DNA from: Delftia tsuruhatensis NBRC 16741
Lineage (GTDB): Bacteria; Pseudomonadota; Gammaproteobacteria; Burkholderiales; Burkholderiaceae_C
DNA length: 41,267 bases
Direction: 5' to 3'
Assembly: GCF_001571325.1 (NCBI RefSeq)
Contig: NZ_BCTO01000045.1
Span: 1-41,267 of the forward strand
Shown here: one piece after another, positions 17,646 through 26,587 of the stretch
Numbering within the stretch: the stretch's first letter is position 1
Layout of the letters: each line of letters opens with the position of its first letter
Made by a program: the position numbers and the translations under genes
Notes under the pieces: generated by a model
What the model was told of the DNA's origin: nothing
The model's input: the letters and a program-made list of their open reading frames with translations, nothing else
Databases searched by the model: none

Positions 17646-18866
17646 ATGATGCATACCGTAGCGCCGGTTCAGCCGCCGCATGCCCGATTGCCGGTGACCG
17701 TACTGTCGGGCTTTCTGGGCGCGGGCAAGACCACCTTGCTCAACCACATCCTGCACAACCGCGAAGGTCGGCGCGTGGCCGTCATCGTCAACGACATGTC
17801 CGAGGTCAACATCGACGCGGCCCTGGTGCGTGATGGCGGGGCCGACCTGTCGCGCACCGACGAAAAACTGGTGGAGATGAGCAACGGCTGCATCTGCTGC
17901 ACGCTGCGCGAGGACCTGCTGGTGGAGGTGGCGCGGCTGGCGGGCGAGGGCCGCTTCGACCAGCTGGTCATCGAGTCCACGGGCATCTCCGAGCCGCTGC
18001 CGGTGGCCGAGACCTTCACCTTCGCGGGCGAGGACGGACGCAGCCTGGGCGATGTGGCGCGGCTGGACACCATGGTGACCGTGGTCGATGCCTTCAACTT
18101 TCTGCACGACTATGGCTCGCGTGACAGCCTGCGCTCGCGCGGCGAATCGCTGGGCGAGGAGGACCGCCGCACCGTGGTCGATCTGCTGATCGAGCAGGTG
18201 GAGTTCTGCGATGTGATCGTGCTCAACAAGATCGACCTGGTCACCGACGAGGACTGCAGCCGGCTCATGGCCATCCTGCGCGGGCTCAACCCGCGTGCCA
18301 GGCTGGAGATCGCGTCCTTCGGCCAGCTGCCGCTGGATCGCGTGCTCGATACGGGGCTGTTCGATTTCGAGGAGGCCTCCAGGGCGCCGGGCTGGCTGCA
18401 GCAATTGCGTGGCACGCACCAGCCCGAGACCGAGGCCTATGGCGTTGCCAGCTTTGTCTACCGCGCCCGCCGCCCCTTTCATCCCCGGCGCTTCTTCGGC
18501 CTGGTGCAAAGCGAATGGCCCGGAGTGGTGCGCTCCAAGGGATTTTTCTGGCTGGCCAGCCATCCGGCGCTGGCCGGCTCCTGGTCGCAGGCCGGCGCCG
18601 TGGCCCGCCATGGGCCGGCCGGGCACTGGTGGGCCGCCGTGGAGGCCGAGCGCTGGCCGCGCGACCCCGAAAGCGTGCAGCGCATCCTGGACAAATGGGT
18701 CGATGGCGTGGGCGACGCGCGCCAGGAACTGGTGCTGATCGGCATGGGCATGGACGAGCAGGCGCTGCGCGCACTCCTGGACGAATGCCTGCTGACCGAT
18801 GCGGAAATGGCCATGGGCCCGCAGGCCTGGACGCAGTGGGACAACCCCTTTCCCGGATGGAACTGA
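17646..18866 (+). CDS. COG0523 zinc-chaperone GTPase (ZigA/YeiR type)
   Basis: The 406-residue G3E-family GTPase has Walker A GFLGAGKT (22-29), the metal-binding CxCC motif at C82-I-C84-C85 (NGCICC), [14 protein letters not shown] and a C-terminal CobW-like domain (from about [18 protein letters not shown]). COG0523 members under Zur control deliver zinc to client enzymes when zinc is scarce. The operon position after zur and before folE2 is the classic arrangement. I start at ATG 17646 (GAGAG upstream), because a TTG four codons earlier is less likely. A GC hairpin (GGCCGG/CCGGCC, 18872-18891) follows its stop. Confidence 0.93.
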   Translation: MMHTVAPVQPPHARLPVTVLSGFLGAGKTTLLNHILHNREGRRVAVIVNDMSEVNIDAALVRDGGADLSRTDEKLVEMSNGCICCTLREDLLVEVARLAGEGRFDQLVIESTGISEPLPVAETFTFAGEDGRSLGDVARLDTMVTVVDAFNFLHDYGSRDSLRSRGESLGEEDRRTVVDLLIEQVEFCDVIVLNKIDLVTDEDCSRLMAILRGLNPRARLEIASFGQLPLDRVLDTGLFDFEEASRAPGWLQQLRGTHQPETEAYGVASFVYRARRPFHPRRFFGLVQSEWPGVVRSKGFFWLASHPALAGSWSQAGAVARHGPAGHWWAAVEAERWPRDPESVQRILDKWVDGVGDARQELVLIGMGMDEQALRALLDECLLTDAEMAMGPQAWTQWDNPFPGWN

Positions 18867-18961
18867 TGCCCGGCCGGTACCGAGCCGGCCCTGAGTCGGC
18901 CCTGAGCCGACATTGAACGCTTGCCGCGCCGCCCTCGCGGGCGTGGCCCCTGGAGCCCCGA

Positions 18962-19852
18962 ATGCTTGCACCTCTTCCCGATGTTTCCCTGACCGATCCC
19001 GCGCCCAGCCTCAGCCCGCTGCAATGGGTGGGCATGCAGGGCATAGACCTGCCCGTGACCGTGGCCGAGCCCGGCTACTGGCGCGAGCTGCATGCGCGTG
19101 CCGATGTGCAGGTCGATCTTCCTGCGGCCCATGTCAAGGGCATACACATGTCCCGGCTGTACCGGCAACTGGACAGCCTGGCCGAGGAATCCGCGCTGTC
19201 TGCCCTGGCGCTGCGCCATGCGCTGCAGGCCATGATCGACAGCCACCTGGACTGCCAAAGCCGCAGCGCCCGGCTGCGCCTGTCGCTGGACCTGCTGACC
19301 CAGCGGCCCGCCCTGGTCACCCACGATCTGTCGGGCTGGAAGTCCTATCCCGTGCGCCTGGACGCCACGCTGGCGCAGGGCGTGTTCCAGCTGCGGCTGC
19401 AGGTGGGCGTGGGCTATTCCTCGACCTGCCCCTGCTCGGCGGCACTGTCGCGCCAGTTGCTGGAGCAGGGCTTTTTGCAGGCCTTTGCGGGCGAGCCGCT
19501 GGTGGAGCCGGACCAGGTGGCTTCCTGGCTGCGCCGGCACGGCACGCTGGCCACGGCACACAGCCAGCGCAGCGAGGCCCAGGTCAGCGTGGACCTGGCC
19601 TGTGATGCGCCCGACCTGGGCATCCTGCCCCTGATCGCCCGCGTGGAGCAGGCGCTGGGCACGCCCGTGCAGACCGCCGTCAAGCGCGCCGACGAGCAGG
19701 CCTTTGCCGCGCTCAACGGCCGCAACCTGATGTTTGTCGAGGATGCGGCGCGCCGCATACAGGCCGCGCTGGAAGGCAGCTACGCCCAGCCGCGCGTGCA
19801 TGTGCGCCACATGGAGAGCCTGCATCCGCACGACGCCGTGTCCTGGGCATGA
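18962..19852 (+). CDS. folE2: GTP cyclohydrolase FolE2 (type IB)
   Basis: The 296-residue protein carries FolE2 family marks: [10 protein letters not shown] near residue 22, [26 protein letters not shown] with the conserved metal-site Cys, [12 protein letters not shown], and [10 protein letters not shown]. It converts GTP to 7,8-dihydroneopterin triphosphate, the first step of folate synthesis. Unlike FolE it does not need zinc specifically, so bacteria make it under zinc limitation. GGAG precedes the ATG. It lies 95 bases after the COG0523 gene and 44 before rpmJ2. Confidence 0.96.
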   Translation: MLAPLPDVSLTDPAPSLSPLQWVGMQGIDLPVTVAEPGYWRELHARADVQVDLPAAHVKGIHMSRLYRQLDSLAEESALSALALRHALQAMIDSHLDCQSRSARLRLSLDLLTQRPALVTHDLSGWKSYPVRLDATLAQGVFQLRLQVGVGYSSTCPCSAALSRQLLEQGFLQAFAGEPLVEPDQVASWLRRHGTLATAHSQRSEAQVSVDLACDAPDLGILPLIARVEQALGTPVQTAVKRADEQAFAALNGRNLMFVEDAARRIQAALEGSYAQPRVHVRHMESLHPHDAVSWA

Positions 19853-19896
19853 CCGGCGAGCCGGCCCCCGTTTGTCTACAACCCAAGGAGTTTTCC

Positions 19897-20046
19897 ATGC
19901 AAGTGCTCTCGTCCCTCAAGGAAGCCAAGCTGCGCCATCGAGACTGCCAGGTGGTGCGCCGCCGCGGCCGCATCTACGTCATCTGCAAGAGCAACCCGCG
20001 CTTCAAGGCCCGCCAGGGCGGCGCAAAGAACAGGCGCAAGGGATGA
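19897..20046 (+). CDS. rpmJ2: Zinc-independent ribosomal protein L36 paralog
   Basis: The 49-residue basic protein aligns with E. coli YkgO ([25 protein letters not shown]). The zinc ribbon of ordinary L36 (C-x2-C-x12-C-x4-H) is lost: the first Cys of the first pair is replaced and the final His is absent. Such C-minus paralogs replace zinc-containing L36 in ribosomes during zinc starvation, sparing zinc. AAGGAG lies six bases before the ATG. Its last codons overlap the ATG of the next gene (ATGA), so translation is coupled. Confidence 0.95.
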   Translation: MQVLSSLKEAKLRHRDCQVVRRRGRIYVICKSNPRFKARQGGAKNRRKG

Positions 20047-20603
20047 TCCGCAAGAACCCGCGCGGCGACCTGCCGCGCATCCATGCCAGCGCCTTCGTGG
20101 ACCCCACGGCCATCCTGTGCGGACTGGTGATCGTGGAGGAGAACGTCTTCATCGGCCCCTATGCGGTGATCCGTGCCGACGAGATGGATGCGGACGGCCA
20201 CATCGATCCCATCGTGATCGGTGCCCACTCCAACATCCAGGACGGGGTGGTGATCCACTCCAAGTCGGGCGCGCGCGTCAGCGTGGGGCAGCACACCTCG
20301 ATCGCCCATCGCGCCATCGTCCACGGACCCTGCACCGTGGGCAATGGCGTGTTCATCGGCTTCAACAGCGTGCTGTTCAACTGCGTGGTCGATGACGGCT
20401 GCGTGGTGCGCTACAACGCCGTGGTCGATGGATGCCACCTGCCGCCAGGCTTTTATGTGCCGTCCACCGCGCGCATAGGCCCGGAGACCGACCTGTCCAC
20501 GCTGGCCCAGGTGCCCGCCGACGCCAGCGATTTCTCCGAGGACGTGGTCCGCACCAACAACGAACTGGTGCGCGGCTACAAGGCCATCCACAATGAGTTC
20601 TGA
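20043..20603 (+). CDS. Gamma-class carbonic anhydrase-like protein
   Basis: The 186-residue product is a left-handed beta-helix of hexapeptide repeats ([41 protein letters not shown]). Three putative metal His residues are H72, H89 and H94 ([18 protein letters not shown]), as in gamma carbonic anhydrases, which can use iron, cobalt or zinc. It may replace a zinc-only carbonic anhydrase during starvation, and an equivalent gene occurs in the zinc-responsive cluster of Pseudomonas. The ATG at 20043 overlaps the rpmJ2 stop. It could instead be a non-catalytic hexapeptide acyltransferase-like protein. Confidence 0.88.
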   Translation: MIRKNPRGDLPRIHASAFVDPTAILCGLVIVEENVFIGPYAVIRADEMDADGHIDPIVIGAHSNIQDGVVIHSKSGARVSVGQHTSIAHRAIVHGPCTVGNGVFIGFNSVLFNCVVDDGCVVRYNAVVDGCHLPPGFYVPSTARIGPETDLSTLAQVPADASDFSEDVVRTNNELVRGYKAIHNEF

Positions 20604-20620
20604 CCGGCCGGGAGGGCTGC

Positions 20621-21070
20621 ATGTCCGATTCCGCTGACCTCAAGAACCTGGGGCTGAAGGCCACGCTGGCGCGACTGTGGGTGCTGGACATCTTTCGCCA
20701 CGGGGACCAGCGGCATCTGGCGGCGGAGGAGGTCTATCGCCAGCTGCATGACCAGGGCCGGGGCACCAGCCTGGCCACGGTCTACCGCGTGCTGGCGCAG
20801 CTGGAGCAGGCCGGGCTGCTGCGGCACCAGCGCTTTGCGGCGGGCAAGGCGGTCTATGAACTCGATGACGGCGAGCACCATGACCACCTGATCTGCACAC
20901 GCTGCGGCCTGGTGCAGGAGTTCCACGATGCGGTGATCGAGCAGCGCCAGAAGCTGCTGGCGCGCTCGCATGGCTTTGCCATCGTGGAGCACTCCCACAT
21001 CCTCTACGGGCGCTGCGTCAAGCCCGACTGCGAGCGGCTGGCGGGCCGGCAGGCACCTACCGCTCCTTGA
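20621..21070 (+). CDS. Second Fur-family regulator (Fur-like paralog)
   Basis: The 149-residue protein is closer to Fur than to Zur: LKNLGLKATLARLWVLDIF, AAEEVYRQL, SLATVYRVLAQLEQAGLL, then HHDHLICTRCGLVQEF and a C-terminal C-x4-C (RCVKPDC). GGGAGG precedes the ATG by eight bases. It lies 17 bases after the carbonic anhydrase gene, so it is the last gene of the zinc operon. That is an unusual place for a Fur paralog and could link the zinc response to iron or manganese control. Its 3' end overlaps the convergent AlkD-like gene by 14 bases, with no terminator visible. Confidence 0.9.
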   Translation: MSDSADLKNLGLKATLARLWVLDIFRHGDQRHLAAEEVYRQLHDQGRGTSLATVYRVLAQLEQAGLLRHQRFAAGKAVYELDDGEHHDHLICTRCGLVQEFHDAVIEQRQKLLARSHGFAIVEHSHILYGRCVKPDCERLAGRQAPTAP

Positions 21071-21842
21071 GGCTGCGCTGCGCACGCTCGCAGATGCGGC
21101 GCGTGGCGGGCACGGGCGATTCCTGGAGCCATTGCGCACACAGGGCGCGCACCCAGTCAGGCCGGCTCTTGGCCGCGTCGTTGAGCCAGTTGGCCACCGA
21201 GTCCTGCACATAGGGCGAGGCATCGGCGCGCAGCCGCTGCAAAAGGGGCAGGGCGATCTCCGGCTGCTGCTTGAGCGCCGCGATATGGCTGCACCAGACG
21301 CCGCGCGGCCGCAGGGCCTCGCTGGCGAAGCGGCGCAGGCGGTCGGAGGGCCGCCTTGTCCACCGGGACAACTCGGCCACAGCCTGCGGCAGATCGCTGG
21401 CCAGATGCGGGCGCACGCCCATCCACGACCATTCGCGCACGCCGAAATGCGGGTCATCGGCCAGCGGCTGCACCAGCTCCAGGCGTTGGCTCAGGGTCAG
21501 GCCCGGCTGCGCACCGGCCATGAAGCAGGCCCAGCCGCGCACCGTGTCAGAGCGGTGCGTGAGGCAGCGCTGCCAGCCGGCCTGGCCCAGCGCCTGCCAC
21601 AGCAGGCCGCCAATGCACTCCATGCGTTTGAGAATGCCAAGCTGGCCCAGCGCCTGCGCCGTGTCCTCCAGTTGCGGCCACGCGTCGGGAAAGACGGCCT
21701 GCAGCAGCCGGGCCTGGTCCACGGCCAGGCTTTCGGTCAGCGTGGCGGTCTCGATCTCGCCCAGGGACAGGGCCTGCAGCAGTTCGGGAGTGATATCGAC
21801 TTTGCGGTTGGCGCCCTTGCGCCGGGGGGCGGGCGCCTTCAT
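21057..21842 (-). CDS. AlkD-like HEAT-repeat DNA alkylation repair protein
   Basis: The 261-residue product is all-helical with HEAT-like repeats and resembles the DNA alkylation repair (AlkD/AlkC) family: PELLQALSLGEIETATLTE, WSWMGVRPHLASDLPQAVAEL, SDRLRRFASEALRPRGVWCSHI, and ASPYVQDSVANWLNDAAKSRPDWV. Members remove bulky or cationic alkylated bases. The ATG at 21842 shares ATGA with the marR stop, so the two are translationally coupled. The open frame upstream of it is antiparallel shadow. Substrate class (AlkD, AlkC or a non-enzymatic relative) cannot be settled by eye. Confidence 0.8.
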   Translation of the reverse strand: MKAPAPRRKGANRKVDITPELLQALSLGEIETATLTESLAVDQARLLQAVFPDAWPQLEDTAQALGQLGILKRMECIGGLLWQALGQAGWQRCLTHRSDTVRGWACFMAGAQPGLTLSQRLELVQPLADDPHFGVREWSWMGVRPHLASDLPQAVAELSRWTRRPSDRLRRFASEALRPRGVWCSHIAALKQQPEIALPLLQRLRADASPYVQDSVANWLNDAAKSRPDWVRALCAQWLQESPVPATRRICERAQRSLKER

Positions 21843-22330
21843 GCGCTGGCCTCCAAGCCTGCGGCGGCCTTGGCCAGCAGCTTTCCCAACTGGCCGCGTT
21901 CGGCGGGCGACAGGTTGGAAAACAGGCCGGCGATCCATTGGCTGTGCCGGGCAAACAGCTTGCGCGCCAGCTGGCGGCCCTTGGCGGTGAGCTGCACGCG
22001 CAGCGCGCGGCGGTCGGCCGGGTCGGGCAGGCGCTCGGCCAGGGCCTCGCGTTCCAGGCCGTCCAGCAGGCCGGTCACGGTGGCGCGGGTGATGCCGGCC
22101 TGCTCGGCCAGGTGGTTGGGGGCCAGCCCTTCGCTGGCGGATTCCAGCAGGAACAGCAGCACGAAGCGCCCTTCGGACAGGCCATGGGGCGCCAGCAGCG
22201 CGGCGCAGTCACGGTCGATGCGCGCAGCCAGGGACAGGGTCTGGAAGCACAGCCGCATGCTGTCCACGTCGTCCAGCTTGCGGCGCTCGGCCTCGGCCAG
22301 CAGGGCCTGGTATTTCTGTTCGAGTTGCAT
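21839..22330 (-). CDS. MarR-family transcriptional regulator
   Basis: The 163-residue protein has the MarR winged helix: GLSEGRFVLLFLLE, LAPNHLAEQAGITRATVTGLLDGLEREALAERLPDPADRRALRVQLTAKG. I start at ATG 22330 (MQLEQKYQALL), although no strong ribosome site is seen. The gene follows the PepSY gene by 23 bases and overlaps the AlkD-like gene by four. An imperfect palindrome (22347-22361) directly upstream may be its own operator. Ligand unknown. Confidence 0.88.
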   Translation of the reverse strand: MQLEQKYQALLAEAERRKLDDVDSMRLCFQTLSLAARIDRDCAALLAPHGLSEGRFVLLFLLESASEGLAPNHLAEQAGITRATVTGLLDGLEREALAERLPDPADRRALRVQLTAKGRQLARKLFARHSQWIAGLFSNLSPAERGQLGKLLAKAAAGLEASA

Positions 22331-22346
22331 GTGGCAAGCATACAGT

Positions 22347-22361
22347 ATGGTGGCTAACCAT
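22347..22361. promoter_or_regulatory. Candidate MarR operator
   Basis: ATGGT-GGCTA-ACCAT is an inverted repeat with 5-bp arms, 17 bases before the marR start and overlapping the end of the PepSY gene. The size fits a MarR dimer site. Function is inferred from position. Confidence 0.35.
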
Positions 22362-23886
22362 GTGCGCCCGCCTTGGCCGTTGCCGGCATCCGGGCTCCGT
22401 GGCTGCGCTTTTTGCGCAGCCGGCGCAGGCCGATGACCACGCCCGTGGCGCTCATCAGCAGGCCGCCCAGGCTGAAGGCCAGCAGCAGCGCATCCCACAG
22501 CGGCCGGCGCTGCAGCAGCGGCAGCCAGTCCCAGCTGTGCAGCATGGCGAACAGCCAGCGCTTGAGGCGCTGGATGCCGTCCAGCCGGCCCAGCACCTGG
22601 CCCGTGTGCGGGTCGATGTGCACCCAGCTGGCCGCGGCATCGCCAAAGACCACGCGCAGAACGGGCAGGGGCTTGTCATGGCCGCCCATCATGGTGTGCT
22701 CGGCGCGCTCGTACCAGTACAGGTCGTGCGCGGTCAGCCATTCACTGCGCAGCACGGGTGCGTCGATCAGCACGGCTGCGCGGTCCAGTAGGGCCTCGCG
22801 CGAATGGGCTGCGGGCGCGGCGCTGGCGCTGTCCAGCACCAGGGGTGTGCCGGCTGCGGGCTGGGCCAGCACCTCGGTGCGGCCTGCGGTGCGCAGCCAG
22901 CGCAGTTCGCGCACGGGACCGCCCGCCGCGGCGATCAGCGACTGCGGCGTGGCGTCGTCCCCGGTCAGGCGCAGCGGGCCCTGTTGCCACCGGGCCATGT
23001 GCAGTGGCGGCGTGCCCGTGTCGAACAGGCGCCAGGGGTTCATGGACATCAGGCCGCTGAAGATCCAGGCCAGCGTGGTCAGCGCGAACAGCAGGCCCGC
23101 CACATGGTGCCAGCGCATGGCGCGGCCCGGGTAGGGCGTGCGCAGGCCGCTGCGGTAGGGCTGCCTGAACCGCCAGCGCATCACCCCGACCACGGTGCCG
23201 GTGATGGCCACGGCAATGCCGACCAGCGACAGCACGTTGACGATGTCGGCCCAGGCGCCATCAAAGGCATTGCCCCGGAACATGTACAGCCAGTGCAGCC
23301 AGGCGCCCAGGTAGTTCCAGCCGCGCTCGGTGCGCGTGGCATCGCGCACCACCTCGGCCGTCCGGCCGGAGATGTAGAGCAGCGTGCCCTGGGCATCGTC
23401 CATCTGCACGCGGTGCAGGGGGCGGTGAATGTCCAGGGCGCGCGAGTGGCTGAAGGCATCCTCATCCACCGTGCCCAGGTAGTGCAGGCCCGTGCCGTCC
23501 CCCGCGAAGGCGCGGGCACTGGCCAGGGCCTGCGCCTGGCTGGTGGCGGGCAGCACCTGGCCGCTGGCCGCATCGATGGCCACGGGCTGGCGCCGCCCCT
23601 CGGGCGTGACCAGATAGCTGGCACGGCCGGCGCTGCCGGCATGCAGGCGCAGGTCCTTGAGCGGGCCGTCGATGCCGGCCGCGCGCAGCGCCTCGGCGGG
23701 CGCGAGCAGGGCGGCGTTGCCATCGAGCGCCGGCAGGTGGCGCAGCCGCTCGGCCTGCGTGAGCTTGGGGTAGCCCACGTACATCATCACCATGCCCGAG
23801 ACAAACCACAGCGCAAAGAACAGGCACAGGGCAATGCCCAGCCAGCGGTGCAGCAGGAACAGCCAGCGTTTGAGGTGAAGGCGCAT
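22354..23886 (-). CDS. PepSY-domain membrane protein (siderophore reductase-like)
   Basis: The 510-residue protein has four to five membrane spans: residues 8-38 (LLHRWLGIALCLFFALWFVSGMVMM), a pair around 200-250, another at about 275, and one near the C terminus before RKKRSHG. Periplasmic PepSY-like regions lie between (PVAIDAASGQVLP, WVHIDPHTGQVLG). Many conserved His residues (HRWLG, IHRPLH, WLHWLYM, RWHH) suggest heme. Proteins of this PiuB/FoxB-like class sit beside siderophore receptors and help release iron by reduction. AGGAG precedes the ATG. The adjacent TonB receptor ends 14 bases upstream, so they are co-transcribed. Confidence 0.9.
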   Translation of the reverse strand: MRLHLKRWLFLLHRWLGIALCLFFALWFVSGMVMMYVGYPKLTQAERLRHLPALDGNAALLAPAEALRAAGIDGPLKDLRLHAGSAGRASYLVTPEGRRQPVAIDAASGQVLPATSQAQALASARAFAGDGTGLHYLGTVDEDAFSHSRALDIHRPLHRVQMDDAQGTLLYISGRTAEVVRDATRTERGWNYLGAWLHWLYMFRGNAFDGAWADIVNVLSLVGIAVAITGTVVGVMRWRFRQPYRSGLRTPYPGRAMRWHHVAGLLFALTTLAWIFSGLMSMNPWRLFDTGTPPLHMARWQQGPLRLTGDDATPQSLIAAAGGPVRELRWLRTAGRTEVLAQPAAGTPLVLDSASAAPAAHSREALLDRAAVLIDAPVLRSEWLTAHDLYWYERAEHTMMGGHDKPLPVLRVVFGDAAASWVHIDPHTGQVLGRLDGIQRLKRWLFAMLHSWDWLPLLQRRPLWDALLLAFSLGGLLMSATGVVIGLRRLRKKRSHGARMPATAKAGAHG

Positions 23887-23900
23887 GGTGCGTCTCCTGC

Positions 23901-26132
23901 TCAGAAGGCCACGCGCAGCGAAATGTCTGCCGTGCGCGGCGCGCCCAGGTAGGCCATGGTGCTGGTCAGGCTGGCGGCGTAGACGCGGTCCGTGGCATTG
24001 CGCAGCCGTGCAACCACGGTCATGCGCGGGTCGATGCGGTAGCTCAGGCCCAGGTCCAGCAGGGTGTAGGCGGGCCAGGACAGCGTGTTGGCCGCATCGG
24101 CATAGATGCCTCCCACGCGGCGCAGCCCGGCATTGACCTCCAGCGCCGGCGTGATGCGGTAGCTGGTCCAGAGGTTGAGCACGCTGGCGGGCGTGTTCGT
24201 GGGTCGCTTGCCCGCCAGGGACACGCCGCCTTGCTGGTAGTTGTCATAGCGCGCGTCCACATGGCTCCAGTTGCCCTGGATGGACCATCGCGGCGTGGGC
24301 GCCAGGCCCATGGACAGCTCCACCCCGCGCGAGGACTGCTGGCCCACCAGCACCGTGCGCGTGCTGTCCTGCGGGTCCTGGGTGGAGATGTTGCGGCGCG
24401 TGATGCGATAGACCGCCAGCGCCGCCGTTCCCTTGCCCTGCCAGAACGACAGCTTGCTGCCCGCCTCCACCTGGCGGCCCGTGGTCAGCCCGGTGTTGTT
24501 GATGGCATCGGCAAACGAGGCGCCCATCAGCATGCCCGACGGCGGATCGGCCGCCGTGGAGAACTGCGCGTAGAGATTGGCCTCGGGCGTGGCATCCCAG
24601 ACCAGGCCCACGCGCCCGGTCGTCGGGCTATAGCTGCGGCTGTAGCTGGCGGGCAGCGCGGGCGTCACATCGCGCCGGTTGGTCAGGTCCACATCGATGC
24701 GTTCATGGCGCAGGGCCGTCAGCAGATGCAGGGCAGGAGTGAGGGCCGTGCGGTTTTCCAGGTACAGGGCGGTCGTGGTGACCTTGTTGTCGCGGTCAGG
24801 CCTGAAGCCGGGCGCCATGCCGGGAATGTCGTAGAAGTTCTCTGTCGTGAAATCGTAGGGATTGACCGTGCTCACCGTGCCCGACAGGCTGTTCGGAAAG
24901 CGCGTCTGCCGGTTCACGCTCACATCCAGCCCAAAAGCCCATTCGCTGCGCCGGCCGGCCAGCTCGCCCAGGTAGCTGCCTTCGATGCGGTCGCCCACCA
25001 TGCGCTGGTCATGGCGCTGCAGCAGCGCCGCCGAGCGCACCACCGCGGTGTTCTCGGGCGTGAAGCGGTAGGTCTCCACGTTGCGGTAGTCGCGCAGCGC
25101 GTCATAGGCGTAGAAGGTGTTGCTCAGCTTGAGCCGGTCGCTGGCCCGCCATTCGGTGATGGAGCGCAGCCACTGCACGCGCTGGGCGTACAGGCCGTCG
25201 GCGCTGTTGTAGTTCTTGCCGAGGGTCGGCTCGTCAATGCGCGCCTGGCCGCGCAGCGGGTTGAGCAGCGGCGTGCCCCAGTAGGGGCGGTCCACGCGCT
25301 CATGCTGGGCCTCGTAGGCCAGGGTATGCGTCAGGCCGCCACCCAGGTCGGACAGCAGCGAGGTCGCCAGCTGCGTGGAGCGCGACTGCGTGCCGCCCAC
25401 CCAGCTGCCGGCGTCGCGGTGGTTGAGGTCCAGGCGCAGGTAATGGGTGGTGCCCTGGCTGTCAGTGGCATCGCCCAGGCGGCGGTTCAGCCCGACGGAG
25501 GCTTCCTTCAGCCCGTAGCTGCCCAGGCGCAGCTGGCCTTCGGTGAAGCTGTCGCGCTGGGCCAGCTTGGTGATGTAGTTCAGCGTGCCGCCCACGCCGC
25601 CTGCGCCATAGAGAAAGCCGGAGGCGCCGCCCACGGCCTCCACCCGGTCGTAGATCCAGCTGTCCACGGGCCGGGCCGCAATGGAGTACTGCAGGTTGAT
25701 GCCGTTGAACAGCTGGCTGACCGACCCCGTGCCGAAGCCCCGGTAGCTGATGCCGATGTTGCCGGGCGGGCTGTAGGCCGTGACGCCCGGAATGGAGCGC
25801 AGGATCTCCTGCGTGTCCTGGGCGCCACGCGCCTCGATGGCTGTGCGGTCCACGATGTGCACCGAGGCCGGCGTCTCGCGCGCCGTCAGGCCCAGGCGGC
25901 TGGCCGTGCCCACGGTCTTGTTCAGCGGCAGCAGGCCGTTGGCGTCGGCCGTGGCCTGGTCGGAGACTTCGACGGCGGGCAGTGCCGCCTCGGCCAGGGC
26001 CTGCGCGTGCGCGGCAGGCGTCCAGGCCGTGCCCAGCGCGCAGCACAGCGCTACGGCCAGGGGATGGGGGCGAAAGAGGGGTGCAGGCAGGCGCAGCGGC
26101 GCTGCCATCGCGGGGAAGGGGAGGGAATTCAC
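23901..26132 (-). CDS. TonB-dependent siderophore receptor
   Basis: The 743-residue protein has a signal peptide (about residues 1-44, ending AAHAQA), a plug domain (VDRTAIEARGAQDTQEILRSIPGVTAY, then YRGFG), and a 22-strand-type barrel ending in the terminal Phe (ISLRVAF), which is the usual outer-membrane signature. It resembles the ferric-siderophore receptor group (FhuA/FpvA-like), with KTVGTASRLGLTARETPASVHIV near the mature N terminus. The start is GTG at 26132 with GGAG eight bases upstream. The later ATG at 26108 lacks a site. No AT-rich Fur box is visible nearby. The ligand could be a siderophore or another metal chelate. Confidence 0.93.
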   Translation of the reverse strand: MNSLPFPAMAAPLRLPAPLFRPHPLAVALCCALGTAWTPAAHAQALAEAALPAVEVSDQATADANGLLPLNKTVGTASRLGLTARETPASVHIVDRTAIEARGAQDTQEILRSIPGVTAYSPPGNIGISYRGFGTGSVSQLFNGINLQYSIAARPVDSWIYDRVEAVGGASGFLYGAGGVGGTLNYITKLAQRDSFTEGQLRLGSYGLKEASVGLNRRLGDATDSQGTTHYLRLDLNHRDAGSWVGGTQSRSTQLATSLLSDLGGGLTHTLAYEAQHERVDRPYWGTPLLNPLRGQARIDEPTLGKNYNSADGLYAQRVQWLRSITEWRASDRLKLSNTFYAYDALRDYRNVETYRFTPENTAVVRSAALLQRHDQRMVGDRIEGSYLGELAGRRSEWAFGLDVSVNRQTRFPNSLSGTVSTVNPYDFTTENFYDIPGMAPGFRPDRDNKVTTTALYLENRTALTPALHLLTALRHERIDVDLTNRRDVTPALPASYSRSYSPTTGRVGLVWDATPEANLYAQFSTAADPPSGMLMGASFADAINNTGLTTGRQVEAGSKLSFWQGKGTAALAVYRITRRNISTQDPQDSTRTVLVGQQSSRGVELSMGLAPTPRWSIQGNWSHVDARYDNYQQGGVSLAGKRPTNTPASVLNLWTSYRITPALEVNAGLRRVGGIYADAANTLSWPAYTLLDLGLSYRIDPRMTVVARLRNATDRVYAASLTSTMAYLGAPRTADISLRVAF

Positions 26133-26206
26133 GAACTGACTCCGGGTCTTGCGCCGCGCATGCGGCGCAGGCGGGCCGGGCGCGCATCAGCAGGCCCGGC
26201 GGCGAT

Positions 26207-26578
26207 TCAAGAGAACACGGCAGTCAGCGGGGGAGGGCCGCGCGCCGGCAGCGGCGCGCGTGTGACGGAGGCAATGTGCGCCGCCACCAGCGGCAGCAGC
26301 GCGTGGGCCAGCGGCTGCTGGTGGGGCACGGCCATCTGCGGCAGGGCCGGCGGCGGTGCGCCAGCGGGCAGGCACATGGGGCAGTCGAGCTGGTGGTGGC
26401 CCATGCCCGGGGCTGCGCTGTCGCCCAGCGCCACCAGCTTGACGTCGCCGCTGGCCGTGCAGACCAGCTCGAATCCCTGGGGATGGACCAGGGGCGAAGC
26501 CACGGCAACGCCCAGCGTCACGGCAAACCAGGCCAATATCAGCCGGGTGAGCCAGAACGAGGAGCGAAGCGCTTGCAT
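26207..26578 (-). CDS. DUF2946 family protein
   Basis: The 123-residue product starts with a hydrophobic signal/anchor segment (LTRLILAWFAVTLGVAVASPL). It carries the DUF2946 pattern: VCTASGDVKLV, then a His-rich linker (GMGHHQLDCPMCL) with a CxxC. The Cys and His residues could bind a metal in the periplasm. DUF2946 genes commonly neighbour TonB receptors and copper genes. The tail is Pro/Ala-rich. It lies between DUF192 and the receptor, with a GC hairpin (GCGCCGC-GCAT-GCGGCGC, 26151-26168) in the 74-base gap before the receptor that may trim expression. Confidence 0.8.
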   Translation of the reverse strand: MQALRSSFWLTRLILAWFAVTLGVAVASPLVHPQGFELVCTASGDVKLVALGDSAAPGMGHHQLDCPMCLPAGAPPPALPQMAVPHQQPLAHALLPLVAAHIASVTRAPLPARGPPPLTAVFS

Positions 26579-26587
26579 GGGCCGTGA

